Positions 1-12,780 of a stretch of 64,000 nucleotides of DNA are shown here, piece after piece. The stretch is from the NCBI GenBank assembly GCA_003344405.1, contig NOWV01000132.1:124001-188000 (forward strand). Direction: 5' to 3'. The DNA comes from Trichoplax sp. H2 (Eukaryota > Placozoa > Uniplacotomia > Trichoplacea). Under the pieces are notes generated by a model that saw nothing but the letters and a program-made list of their open reading frames with translations, was not told where the DNA came from and did no database searches. A program made the translations under genes and the position numbers. Within the stretch, counting starts at the first letter, position 1; every line of letters starts with the position of its first letter.

Positions 1-3000
1 GTAATTAAGAGATATAAAGAGAACAAGACAGGTACAAGCCAGTTATTTGCCACACAGTTCGTTGGATCAGTAGTATAATTTTGTCCTGGTGGGCAGTTTT
101 GACCTAGAAATAGAATAAATACAAAGTTACAACAGGGAAGACCGACATCTATTAGTAATGAGTTATTTCATAGTAATACAGTTCACTATCATGAAAGAAA
201 TATATCTCATAGAAGATTTATGGCCATTATATGATTCAGGAAAGTAGCTTTTCCCCCACGACTAATATTGGACTATTTTTATACCATTAGCAGAATTCAA
301 GATGGCTTTAAATTATAATATCACCACTTTTCTATTTGTCATAGAACGCTACATCAAGTTTGAGATACTAATACAGTAATAGTTCTCATTTTACGTTTAA
401 TTGATTATATAATTATTAGTAAGTTATAAAAATATAAAATTCATATTTGGCATAACATTCACTAGGCTATAGAAACTAGAATTTCACGCTAGCATGATCT
501 TACGTTGTAACTAGGGCATAGTTGTGAGCTTTGTATCTGCTAGATGGCAGCAAACTCTTGACTTAAAAGTAAATTAATTTTCCTATATAATATTTTTACA
601 CTAATAATTATATATTGTACACGTATATTGCATAGCCTGATAAAATATAGAAGTAGTTCTCACTTTACGCTTGACTGATTAAAAATATCATTTTTGCTAT
701 CGAATAGTGCGTTGCAGATATATTTGCCGCAATGTTAATTAAGCTGACATAATCCTACGCCTTAACTGCTGCGTAATTGTAAGCTTTGTATCTTCTAGAC
801 AGCTACAAACTCTATACACAAAATCCTAATTTTTATATTACACATATTTATACGGTATATATTATATATTGTACTGTATATTGTATAGCCTGATGAAATT
901 TAGCATTAGTTCATACTTTTCGCTCGATTAATTACAAATCTCCAATTCATATTTGATACCGAAAAGCAAGTTGCAGTATAAATTTAACCGTAATGCAGAA
1001 TTAATTGGGCTGTACAAACTAGACTCTCGAGCTAGCATAATCCTACGTCGTAACTATGCGGCTGTTAGGCTGCAGATGCTAAAATAGATAGCATTAAATC
1101 CTTTGCTGAATGTCCTAGATATTGAAATGCCTCTAAGGCGTTGTAGTTCCTACCGTTTAACTTAGATTCTCACGCCAACTGGAAATTTTTTTACTTTATG
1201 ATATATTAGAGTAAAAATTCCTACAAAAATTGGACATTTCTACACTTAATTAATCTCAGACTAAATACAGTATATCTAATTTTTTCACCCAAGTACATCC
1301 TTTACTGCGCTTTGTAAGCAAATATGCTGGCGATGCATATACTAGATGCTGCATAAGGCGACATGGATTAATGAACTCAGCTATACACAATCAATCTATA
1401 GAATAGTTTTATAATTCATAGTGAGAGATTTTCTCTTGCCTTACCTTGAATTTCAGCCAAGAATAGTTCACCATAGATATTAAAATAGGGTATATAGAAT
1501 ATTTTCTGAATTATAGTAGCATTAAAAGGATAATTAGGATGAAGTATAGCGTGACTTGATACACCATATGCTACCAAAAAGACGCCCAAAATAACCACGA
1601 AGAAGACCAAATCGCTTAACTAGTTGAAATTGATCAAATGGGATAAAATAAGCTGCATTAATACCGTTTAAGTCATTGCCTATTATTACAAGTGTTAATA
1701 CTATAGCTAATCAATTTTTCTTTTAAACGCGGTAACATTTACCAATGAGATAACGCATTTTAATAAATAGAAAATCTTACCATTTTCTTAATCATCACTA
1801 ATAAAGGCCCAAAATGGATACTAACGGAATAGATTTGTAGCACACGTAAACAGTAAATTATAAAGCCAAGACAGTAAATTATTCGCCCAGTTTCTCGAGT
1901 TTGCTCGAAGAAGCGCAAAACTATAGCCGTAATAACGAAAGCCAAAGCTACCACATCGGCAATATTCCATAAATCCGATAAGTAACTTGCTAACTTTTTA
2001 GAAAATGTTTCAGCTTCTGATCGGATGAGCTACGTGAAATAATAAAGTTTAAAATCGATGACTAAATTTTCCATTATTTACGGAGAAAATGATAATATAT
2101 AAATTCTGCTTTTAATAATTCTATTCAATACTGCAAGAAACTTCTTCTTCATTAACATACGATGGAAAAGCATATTAATTGAATGTAAATAATTGAAATA
2201 ATTTTCTAACCTGTCTTAGTTCTTCCACAAATAGACTAAAAGTCCATACAATTAAAATATATTCAGCAGCACCAGGATAAGGTGAACGAAAGTCGGATAA
2301 AATCATGTATGCATAGAGAATGATGAAGGAAAAGAAGGAAATCTATGCAAAGAATTGACCAAGAATTAAAGTGTTAATTCTGTTTTTGTTAATAATCAGA
2401 TATAAACTATACAATTGAGATATGAAGTCTTTCATGCACATCTTCTATATCACCAAATAGCTCAATATTAATCTAGTCAAGGCATTTGTTAATGTTGCTA
2501 TAGCTTTTGAATGCTTAGACTTGCTAAATTATCCTCTTTCGGTTATAAAACGAACATAGTATATATACAATATAAACAGTATCATTTCTTATTCTGAATA
2601 AGGGTGTTTAAGCGAATACCATTTAGAAAATTACTAACAATGGTATAACTTACAGAATTTATTGTAAATTTAGTTCTTGGTGACTTGTAGAATGCCGGAA
2701 TGCGTTTAAAATTGCATAATTGGCCCTTTGAACTTGAGCCTCGAGTAACAATCACAGCTTGAGCCTGTTGTTCTGCGCTGTCGCTAATCTCTTGATCTGC
2801 TAATTCAGCTGCAACTAATTCTACATCGGTAGGATTCTGAGCTTCATTCGGGTTTGGTTTTGCGGCTAGTCGTATACTTTTCGGTTTATGATCGATATTG
2901 GACCGAAATCGAACATAATTAGTTGATAAAAGAATCACTGGTAAGCAAGTAGTAATTGTTACCTAGAATGCAAGAAAAAAAGGTATACATTTGAATAAAA

Positions 3001-6000
3001 ATAGCACCTTAAAAATTGAAATAATAAATCATTGATATAACTGCCCAGTTTGGATTATAAATCATAAAAGTGTTTCTATACTACAGCTAAAAATTGGTCC
3101 TAATCTATTTCGATTCTTACTATCCACGATGCCGTATCTCCTTCTATATCACCATTCCATAAGTTATTGAGTAGAGCTTGACAACAGCGATGAGCAATAA
3201 AAATCTCACTGTGTGCATTATCGGCTAGAGCTAAACAAGTTGTATCGCCCCATCTTGGTAAAATCTTTGTTAATAATAACATTGCGTTTTCTTCGTTGGT
3301 ATTATAACATTCATTCATAACGCCAATAGATAATTCTTCAAACTCGCTATATAATATATACAAAATGTCAATATGAATGCAAGTCGGATTACAATTAAAA
3401 AATTATATTTTAATGGACTATTAATACTCACTTTGCAGTTTGTGATAAATCTGCTGCTACGTCGCTGGATGAAACATTTTCAGCTGAAGCAGCCATTCTA
3501 TCGAATAATGTATAGGCAACAAGAGCTGCAGCAATAGGGTTATGAAGCTTTTGCCATAGATAGAATGCCATTTCAGGTCGATTTCTTAATACTGCCCATA
3601 TAAAAATATGTTGGTATGGATCTTCAAATTCTCTGTTTGCCCTTTTGTCATCATCTTCGTCCGAGCTATCAGAGTCATAGACTTGGACATCGCAATCTGC
3701 TTCATCTTTTCCAGTTACTGTTTGCTCATTATATTCTTCTTCATAAAATACGTAAGGATTTGTGAATCCTCCACCAATAAGATTACCAATTACTTTACCC
3801 ACAGCATACAAGCAGATTTGCTGATCATTCTAAAGACATTCAGTATCCAGTATACAGATTAATAAACTATTACGTGCATTCACGTTTGTATCCATTGGAA
3901 TAGGTACAGTATACTCCGTTATATTCAAGTAGAAAGTAGTAATTCTATTATGACTGAACTATTGCAAGAAGTAGCAAAAAAATTCATAAGACTAACACAT
4001 GTGATATTGTATACAAACATAATGTATCTTAACCTCGTAACTCACCTTATGATTGCGTCTATACTCGTTGAGAAGCTGATTAAATAAGGAGAATTTCGGA
4101 AACTAAAGGATAAGTTTATTTATTAGATGATCATCAAATTATTATAGTATATGAGTAAATTTTCATATAAAACTATCACAAGATGGTTAAAATTGCTTGA
4201 GAAGACAATTATGCGTGTTATGTGAAAATGGCTTACCGATTGATACAATTCTTCAAGTCGCTTCTTTGTCAAGAATTCGTTCAAGTCCAAGCCATGTCCA
4301 ATGAATAGCTTTACAAAATCAACGCGATTATCGACTAAGGCGGTCATCATGGCAGTTTCTAAATCTTTAGACTATGAAAGAAATTATTGCTTCTGTGTTA
4401 ATTAATCAAAGTTGATCGATGATTATATAGTCAACCATTTCGTAGTACATCAGATATAGAGCATGAAATTGAAATAACAGCGCTATCCTGTAATTTTACT
4501 GTACATTTAGTAATAAACCATACCTTCCATTTTTTACCACAGAATATTCTATCTCTAGCAATATCTATTTTATTCCACGTTAAAGCTAAATTTAACTGAG
4601 TCTTTTGGGAGGATGGATTAGCTGTTTGAGAACAAGTTAGATATCTGGATTAGTATAAAATTTTTTGACAGCCTTGAATGCCAACATTTGACGACATTGG
4701 AGATATACTTATTGCAGACAGACAACATGCCACTATTCGATATAGTGGTATTGCATTAATTATACCTTTCATTAGAGCTTCCAAGATTGCTGCATCAAGA
4801 TCTCCATCTTCCGCGTGATAAATAGTCAACTATCAATGATGATAAAATACGTAAGATTACGATGAATTTGATTTATCTGGCCCTTTATAAACTTTTGAAG
4901 TTAGGCTAAGTCAATGAATAATTGTAGTATATGTATATGAACGAGTATATATGTATATACCATGGATTTTTTTTGTAGGCATTGCTTAACTTGTCGTAGA
5001 CAATTCATACAAGCAACTTCATTTTTTTCTTGAGTCCAATTAAATTCCTGATATATTTTCTCTACCACTTCATCTTCAAATTCCGGTATTAAATAGTGAT
5101 TTTCAACCCTAAAAAATGAATATTAACGTAGACAGAGAAGATAAGATTTATAATCCTAGCGATGAGAATCAAAGTTAATCAATAGGATTGGATTCGAGAA
5201 GAGATGCTCAAAAACTATATCTTGTCATGCAACATTGGAAAAGGAATTGAAAATATGGCAAAAGCGATTATAAAAATGATCTACTTAAGATTGTAGCCGA
5301 CAGATATTCATTTTGGTAATATACGATTAGTAAGAAAGCCTATGCTTCAGTAAGTGGCAGTAACTTACTCTTCGTTGTTAATATTCTTTTCTACCACAGC
5401 ATAGGTATGATTATAGGCATAAGCTAAGATGTTGGCAGCTCGACCACTGCCTGCAACCACAACACCAGGTGTATTCTGCTCGATAGCAGCATGGACTGTC
5501 GCCATAGTATTTGGTCCACCTTCCAAAACTACACAAACGACTGGTATTCTGAATCCGTGATTGCCAACAACTAGCAGATTGAAAAAGAGATGGGTGCAAG
5601 TTATTAATCTATCTTATCAATAATTTAGTTGGATAATTTAGTTTATCGTTAAGTATGGCAATAGATGGCTATATAGAAAAAGTGATGAATTTCAAATAAT
5701 TACATTTATAGGTGTGCATTTTCTGCTCAGAAATGGTTTGTTCAAGCTTGGAGCGGAGCCCAATTTCAGCACCAAATCGACCTACGGTGCCGTCATCGAC
5801 TAAGATGAAATGGGTATGATTTGGATCCAGCGGTGCTCCAATTTCTCCACTACGAAATTGAGATCGATAGCGGACTGGAAATGATCCCTAGCATCCATTT
5901 TATAATTAAATTTATCAACAGGAATCCCATTTATATTTAAATATTTACAGAAGTAAGAGATAATCTCGTCTTAATTTCCTTTTTTCTTTCTAGTTAAAAG

Positions 6001-9000
6001 TATTAACATTGATGTTTCAATCCATATTTTATACTAGTTTCACAGTATATAAGTTAATTTTATTCCCTATTTCTTTTCCTTTAGAATTAGAATGATAAAT
6101 ATTGATCTTTCTTTACTTTACTATCCACTGGCATGTAGGAAAATCTCACTCTCGTTACTATCCTTCTAAATTAAATGATTTTTAACATGGATTTCAAGTA
6201 TTATCCACGGCTTATGTAGCGTAGGCTAAGGTTATTCTACAGTATAATTCTTCTATTTTGAAATTAAGTTTAATCTTTCTCTATTTTATATCTATACAAG
6301 AAGGCATCATTCTCTACTACGTTTAAAATGAAAGGCTTTAACACTAATCCGATACCGTGGTATTTTAACGATCTATATAAAGTAATACGCATATCATTTT
6401 CTATTTCTTCTGCTTCAAAATTAAAGGTGTTAACATATGATTCCCCATATTCCTTCAATTTAGAAATTAAAGGTATTAACATTGATTCTCTGTATTTTAT
6501 ACCGCTTATAAAGAAAATCTCATCCTACACTACATTTGAAATTAAAGGTATTAGCATTGATCCTGGGTATTTTCTACGACTCAATATATTATAAGCTACT
6601 GCCATTCTCTATTTCTTCTACTTTAAAATTAAGGTCATCAACATTGTTCTTTCTATTCTTTGCTACCTACGTAAAAATTTTCTCATTCTCTTATTCTTTT
6701 AACTTAAAATTATTAGCATAGATCTTTCTATTCCTTGCTATCGTACATGAAAATCTCATTATTTCTATATATAAACTGGATGAAATGGATCATGATAGAA
6801 TCTCGNNNNNNNNNNNNNNNNNNNNATATTTTATACTAGTTTCACAGTATATAAGTTAACGTTATTCCCTATTTCTTTTCCTTTAGAATTAGAATGATAA
6901 ACATTGATCTTTCTTTACTTTACTATCCACTGGCATGTAGGAAAATCTCACTCTCGTTACTATCCTTCTAAATTAAAAGATTTTTAACATGGATTTCAAG
7001 TATTTTCCACGGCTTGTGTAGCATAGGCTAAGGTTATTCTATAATTCTTTTATTTTGAAATTAAGTTTAATCTTTCTCTATTTTATATCTATACAAGAAG
7101 GCATCATTCTCTACTACGTTTAAAATGAAAGGCTTTAACACTAATCCAATACCGTGGTATTTTAACGATCTATATAAAGTAATACGCATATCATTTTCTA
7201 TTTCTTCTACATTAAAATTAAGGTCATCAACATTGTTCTTTCTATTCTTTGCTACCTACGTCAAAATTTCTCATTCTCTTATTCTTTTACCTTAAAATTA
7301 TTAGCATAGATCTTTCTATTCCTTGCTATCGTACATGAAAATCTCATTATTTCTATATATAAACTGGATGAAATGGATCATGATAGAATCTCGCCTTCCA
7401 TCTACAAAACATGTATCTACAGTAGCGCTTGTATACGAAATGCCGCACTGCAATGGTGAATTAAGCAACTCTTCTCCGCTCAGCATAAATGCAAGAAAAA
7501 AGTAAAATACAGCAAACAATCTATTATAGAAGAAGACCAACCTCTGCATCAACAAGCTCATGCTTTCCTAATACAGTTCCCCAAGTTGCAATGCCTATAG
7601 CAACTAAATTTTCTCCTCCTTCGCCAGACCGAATAAGTGAGCTATCACGCACGGCTTGGCCAACATATTTCATAACACCAGAATGGCTACCACCAGAAAT
7701 AATATAAGCGCCAGTAGATTGAGCGGCTTTCATTAAACCACGTCGGAAAACTTCCCTTATTTTGGGCACTAATTTAAATTTCTGCGCTCCACCAGTAACA
7801 GAAATGACAAGATTTGGTTTACGTAAACCCCAGTAATCTTGCAATAGTCTTAGTATCATGGTCGGATCGGTATCATCTTTAACTCTAATAAACTGTATGT
7901 ATACATACAAGCATAGACTTAGTCAAATTTTTATGAAATAGTTCATTGAGGTATTCATTAGCCCAATTTATACATCAAAATAATCAAGGAGTCGAAAAGA
8001 GGGATAGTATTATTGTAGATTACTTTTGCACGTTCCATTCGCTGTTGACAATTGGCAAAGAAATCAATTTCGCCATAAGCATCGGTTGGTTTTGGCACAG
8101 TATGAAATTTTGAATTCCATCTTTCTTCGGATAGAACACTTTCCTGCATATGTTCTGTTCCATGCCACGATTCAACTCTTCCACAGGAGCAGCGTTTAAT
8201 ACTATGTTAGAAAAGTGATGGAAAATAAGTTGGTGTCTATCGTACGTAAGAGTAACAATGTTGTTCAAAATACTCGATAAATAGAGCGAACTTACTCAGA
8301 TGGATCATTTTTCCAGTTTTTACCCTTAATAAATTTATTACATTCTTTCTTTCGAAAATTTCGGACAATAAAATGCTTTACTTTCGCCTAGATGGTGTTG
8401 AAAGAATGTAAAATATTTGTTGTTGAGTGTTAAAGAATCGTGTTATTTAAAATGAATCTTGACTACTCATGCTTTATTCTGCTATAAGAATATTATACAT
8501 AGCCCTAAGAATGTACCCTGTACTATTTGCATCAGTCTACTTTTAATATGCTATCCTATGAAGATTCATCTATGGTCGGGGAAATATACAGGATGCAATA
8601 CTTGATGGGATAGAAAATATGGCCATATGGTTGTCTAAAAGATCGATTTTAGGACGGTGTAAATCTCCAAAATACACCCTCTACTCGTATATTGGTGTAA
8701 TGGCGTAGAATGCATGTTACGGATCTCGTCAATATAAGATGATTTGAACTACATCTATAAGGAATTCTTGTAGTGCAAGGTTATAATCCAGTCTGCATAG
8801 AGTCTAAAGTAAAGTTTACATTGAAAGCTATTTTGGTGATCTAAAGGCGTTATTTTGATCTATTTAATGTCCAAGAATGGATAATCTCTACTAGGATATC
8901 TTCTAAAAAGAAGACTTATGTTGAAAGAGAAAAGGAAATCCATTACTATTGATATTGCGGCGTGTAAGGTTAATCGAAACCCTTTCATGTGTTATACTCA

Positions 9001-9249
9001 TATCGATGGAATAGTATACTCGCAACATTGGATGGAAACATGCAGTGTGATTAACAACTACAGAATTGAATTTGGATGCAATAATTTGAAATTGATTATG
9101 ATTAATCTTACATTGGCAATTTGTTTTCCGGCCATAGTATCAATAAAATTCAATGTACTTGTCGATGAAGTTCTTCGTCGACTGCTAGAACTCCTTTGTC
9201 GGCCATGAGATGGGCCTGGTGACGGTTCTATTCTGTCTAATCGCTTCAT
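1..9249 (-). CDS. TRPM: TRPM-family cation channel, 3' end beyond window
   Basis: Transient receptor potential melastatin channel: a plasma or organelle membrane cation channel. Eighteen exons join in phase: 9112-9249 (ATG at 9249), 8296-8387, 8024-8201, 7542-7892, 5704-5887, 5369-5570, 4961-5108, 4766-4829, 4524-4621, 4237-4371, 4046-4102, 3432-3829, 3121-3346, 2654-2962, 2211-2342, 1781-2029, 1445-1619, 1-103, giving about 1079 residues. The N-terminal homology (SLOG-type) region is clear: [32 protein letters not shown], then [17 protein letters not shown] and [10 protein letters not shown]1 begins near 2654 ([13 protein letters not shown]), S2-S4 lie in 1781-2342 ([17 protein letters not shown]), the pore segment [11 protein letters not shown] is in 1445-1619, and the S6 start ([14 protein letters not shown]) reaches the window edge. 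The TRP helix, coiled coil and any C-terminal enzyme domain are outside, so the subtype cannot be fixed. Exon choice rests on frame and homology, not on transcripts. Confidence 0.95.
104..1444. repeat. Degenerate ~250-bp tandem repeats in last visible TRPM intron
   Basis: The intron between the pore-helix exon and the S6 exon carries about three diverged copies of a unit near 250 bp. Recurrent blocks are 'agctttgtatct-ctaga' (near 528 and 782), 'catagcctgat-aaat' (near 632 and 885), 'gttct/gttcat ... acttt-cgct' (near 380, 655, 910) and 'ctagcat-atc-tacgt-gtaact' (near 490, 750, 1033). The copies are too diverged for precise borders. No coding exon was found in this stretch. Confidence 0.55.
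6024..6805. repeat. Left copy of sequence duplicated across the N gap (allele A)
   Basis: This 782-bp intronic stretch ends at the N gap and is repeated as 6826-7393 on the other side. It begins 'atattttatactag' and ends 'gatagaatctcg', exactly the words that start and end the right copy. Internally it is a degenerate tandem array built on a unit like 'aaattaaaggtattaacattgat'. It contains about 214 bp (roughly 6400-6615) that the right copy lacks, bounded by the short direct repeat 'ctatttcttct'. It lies in the TRPM intron between 5887 and 7542. Confidence 0.9.
6806..6825. other. Assembly gap, 20 Ns
   Basis: Twenty consecutive N characters join two contigs inside a TRPM intron. The flanks are redundant (see the copies at 6024-6805 and 6826-7393), so the true gap is probably negative: the contigs overlap and were not merged. 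Confidence 0.98.
6826..7393. repeat. Right copy of sequence duplicated across the N gap (allele B)
   Basis: 568 bp, near-identical to 6024-6805 apart from scattered substitutions (for example attttatt/acgttatt after 'aagtta', ttatgtagcg/ttgtgtagca) and the absence of about 214 bp. Sequence after 7393 continues into the TRPM exon at 7542 and has no counterpart left of the gap. This pattern is expected of two haplotypes at a contig join. Confidence 0.9.
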
Positions 9250-10129
9250 TTCGGCTGGATGATTAAAACTAAAACAGTGATTGAAAAATTCATGATTACC
9301 ACCTATGTTATTGCTGTTTTATATCCTTATTAGAATATCTATCCTACACCATAATTATAAGTTGAGTACGTTAAAAAATATTATTGAAATACTTGATATT
9401 CATTAATCGTTTCTTTTATTTTATAGTATCTTAACATCGATAGTATATCGAATTAAATGCTAGAGAAAGTTTTGAATCGCTCATGGCTATGATGGTAAAA
9501 ATTATAAAAAATTAGACTATCATATGGGACTATCTAAAAGAATTACAGTTGTGTGATGTATATGACTTTATCCTATTGGGTAGGAATGAAGCGATGATCG
9601 ATTTCATCATTATTATTATCATTAACTTCTATCCACTATAAGCACACTTGATGTTGACTATTTCTTGATCATTTAGTCACACTAGTAATCACCTTGATTA
9701 AAGTTTGTTTAATTACCATAAAAGTCATTAAACAAGCAATAGGTAGTATCACTCTAATAGTATTATTATCTAGATGATGATGTATTCCATCATCAATACA
9801 TGACTTAAAAGAAATTGGAAGAATCAAATAAGATGATCATCGTCTTACTGGATCAATTCTTTTCCTCTTGTTGATTCTCTATCCTTCAACAAGTATAATA
9901 AGATTAATCAACTCGTTATCCACCATCGATCGACTTACCTTATTCGACTCTCTTGCTATTACCTTAATGAATAGTATTTTACCCCCCTAACGACAATTAT
10001 CCACTTGTAATCATTTCAGTCTGTGAAATGATGGAAGATTGATTGTCGAATTGCAGTAGAAATGGCGTTTGACGTAATTGAAAAGGGTGCTAATATTAGA
10101 GAGATTGGTTGGAAGAGTAGAGTTTAGTC
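9250..10129. other. Upstream region of the TRPM gene, nothing recognised
   Basis: AT-rich sequence 5' of the TRPM start codon. It should hold the promoter, but I see no convincing TATA box, initiator or upstream exon. Short runs of ATT/ATC near 9600-9630 and a C6 run near 9984 are the only low-complexity features. An additional noncoding first exon cannot be excluded. Confidence 0.4.
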
Positions 10130-12780
10130 TGATTAACGTTGGTACTTAGTAGTAGGGTCTTAAACCTTGGCAATCAAGTAATACTGATCAAAGTATTGCT
10201 GAAGAAACTAAATGATAGCTTGTTGATCAAGGCTTGCCTTGTCATGATTGGATCATTTGTTTATACAATGTCTTGTCTTTTTCCGCATGATGTCGTCATG
10301 GTTGCCAAGGAGATTCCAGCTGTTAGGTCTAAATATTCTCTATCAAGTAAGTCAAGTTCTCGTACTCGAGTCCTGTTATAAGCTAGTAGTAGAAGATTTT
10401 CTTTTTCTTGTCTCTAGTTATACCTTGACGTGGATATTAAAATTGTCTATAGTCCTCGTTAATCATTAGCGTAGTCACATCAATTGGATGGCAGCAAGTG
10501 GTTTAAGGACATTGCCTAGCACTATCAAGCTGTTGATTATTGAATGGCATTAGCGGCCACTTGAAGATTTTCTCCTAGTCTATGATAGACTGAGCCGCTA
10601 TACGAAAATAGGACTAGTATGCATGAATGAATTAGTTTTTATCGTCAGTTGGAAAGAGTTTTTATGTTCACAAGCATAGAATAATAATAATACGTTATAA
10701 GCAAGGTAATGAATGATCTCGATCAAGCAAGTAAAGTTGTTTATGCTCGTCCTAGAGTCCTATTATAGACTACTAATAGATAAAGTTTCTTTTTCTTGTC
10801 TCTAGTTATACCTCTATGTCGAGAATGCAATCTATTGAGTTAAGGATATGCAAATTGTGTCTAGTCTTCTTTGATCGTTACTGTAGTCCAGTTATAGGCT
10901 GCTAATTAAACGTTTTCTTTTCCTTGTCTCGAGTAATACATCGACGTAATGGATGCAATCCATTTCGTCTTGGACATCAAAATTGTGTCTAGTCCACTTT
11001 GATCGTTAATGTAGTCATCACTATTTGGCTGTAGGAAGTATTTAACGCGTTATAGTCTTCTAGTAGTACTGATTTGTTGATCAACGAATGATATTAGTCT
11101 AGAATATAGTTGGACAGAGTTTTACGTTAACATCATGGCTATTAGTATACGATAATAATAGTACGGCATCAACAGGGTGATGAATGATTTCTATCTAGCA
11201 AATAAAGCTGCTTATACTTATTCTAGAGTCCTGTTATAGACTACTCGTAGAAGGCTTTCTTTTTCTTGTCTCTAGTTATACCGTGATGGAGTGAATACAA
11301 TCTATTTAGTCATAGACATCGAGATTCTGTATAGTCCTATTTGATCATGACTATAGCCCTATTACTGTATAGACTGTTAATCGAAGACTTTCTTGTCCCT
11401 AGTTCTACCTTGACATAGCGGATGCAATCCATTTAGTCTTAGAGCTATTCGATCTGTACTCATACATAACAGTGCTGGTTTATTGATTAAGAAATGATAT
11501 TGGTGGCTACTCGAAGAGTTCTCCTACTCTAGGAAATAATTATATTAATTATAGACTGTACCGGCATAATAAAATAGAAGTAGTATGCTTAATTGAATTA
11601 TCGTAGTTGTTATCATCAGTTGGAAAGAGTTTTACGGTAAAAGCGAGGTAATGAATGATCTCTATCAAGCAAGTAAAGTTTTTTCTGCTCGTTCTAGAGT
11701 CCTATTATAGACTGCTAATAGAAAAAGTTTCTTTTTCTTGCCTCTAGTTATACCTCCACATCGTGGATGCAATCCATTTAGACAGGGATATCGTAATTCT
11801 GTTTAGTCCTCTTGGATTAATAATTAGAATTGACTGCGGGGAGTGTTTTACACACCAGAGTCGCCAAGTAGTGCTAATTTGTTGATTAAGGTTAATGAAT
11901 GATATTAGCGGCCACTTGAAGATTTTCTCCTAGGCTATTATAGACTCTACCAGCATATGAAATAGGACTAGTATTCTTGAATAAATTATTGCGTGGACAA
12001 CTAGAATAATTTCTTCTAGTCTTTTATCGTCTCTCTATATTAACCTTGTGCTACTTGTGTCTATATAGGTAACTATTGGTATATTACTACTGCTGATTAG
12101 CAAATGATATTATCAGCCATCTAAAATTTTTTCTAGTCTTTTACAGATTGTATATCAAAATAGAGCTAATAGTCGCTGATAAACTATACTACCAGCGACT
12201 AGAAGGTTTTCTTCTAGTCTTCCATCGTCACTTAGAAAGAGCTTTACACTAGTATCATGGGTATAAGTGTAGAATAGTAGCCTATATTAGATGATAACGA
12301 TAGCATTCAATATTGGAAGTATTTCACGATGTATTGCAGTCCAGTCGTACTGTCATGTCGTCGATCAATGACTGACATCATAGGCCATAGGAAGATCTTT
12401 CTCCTGGTCGTTTATATGCTGTAAATGAAAGTAGGACTAGAATAAGGAGTAGCATAAGCGACTAGAAGATTTTCTCCTAGTCGTATTAGTTGGAAAGGGT
12501 TTTGCGCCAATATTATGGATCAAAGTGTAAAATAACTGTACGAGGTGTATAGCACAAGATTTTCTTCTAATCATCTATGGTGTGCAGTTCCAAAGGGATT
12601 AACGTTAAGATCGTAAGCGAAAGTGTAAGCATACATAAAGTATTTTACGCTACATGGCTGTCTAATGGGTTTTATCAACGAAAAGGTTTTCTTCTAGTCT
12701 CTTATGGTCAGTTAGTAAGAGCTTCCGACTAAGATTATGATTCTAAGTGTAGAGAAAGCATTAGACCCTTTCGAGAAGCG
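10130..12780. repeat. Field of degenerate interspersed tandem repeats
   Basis: Two word families recur. One is 'ctttttcttgtctctagttatacc' with relatives at about 10397, 10789, 10917, 11256, 11388 and 11729, usually preceded by 'gagtcctgttatagact' and followed by 'gtggatgcaatccattta' and then 'gtctagtcctctttgatc'. The other is 'gccacttgaagattttctcctag' with relatives at about 10555, 11505, 11910, 12112, 12190 and 12465. Spacing is irregular (about 130-470 bp), so this is a decayed higher-order array rather than a clean satellite. No open frame of note and no transposase or reverse-transcriptase motif was seen. Confidence 0.7.

Noticed and set aside
8020-8268. 82-codon frame beginning [13 protein letters not shown] as the TRPM N-terminus
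   Set aside because: It is out of frame with the conserved KRCSCGR...PTDAYG exon that occupies 8024-8201.
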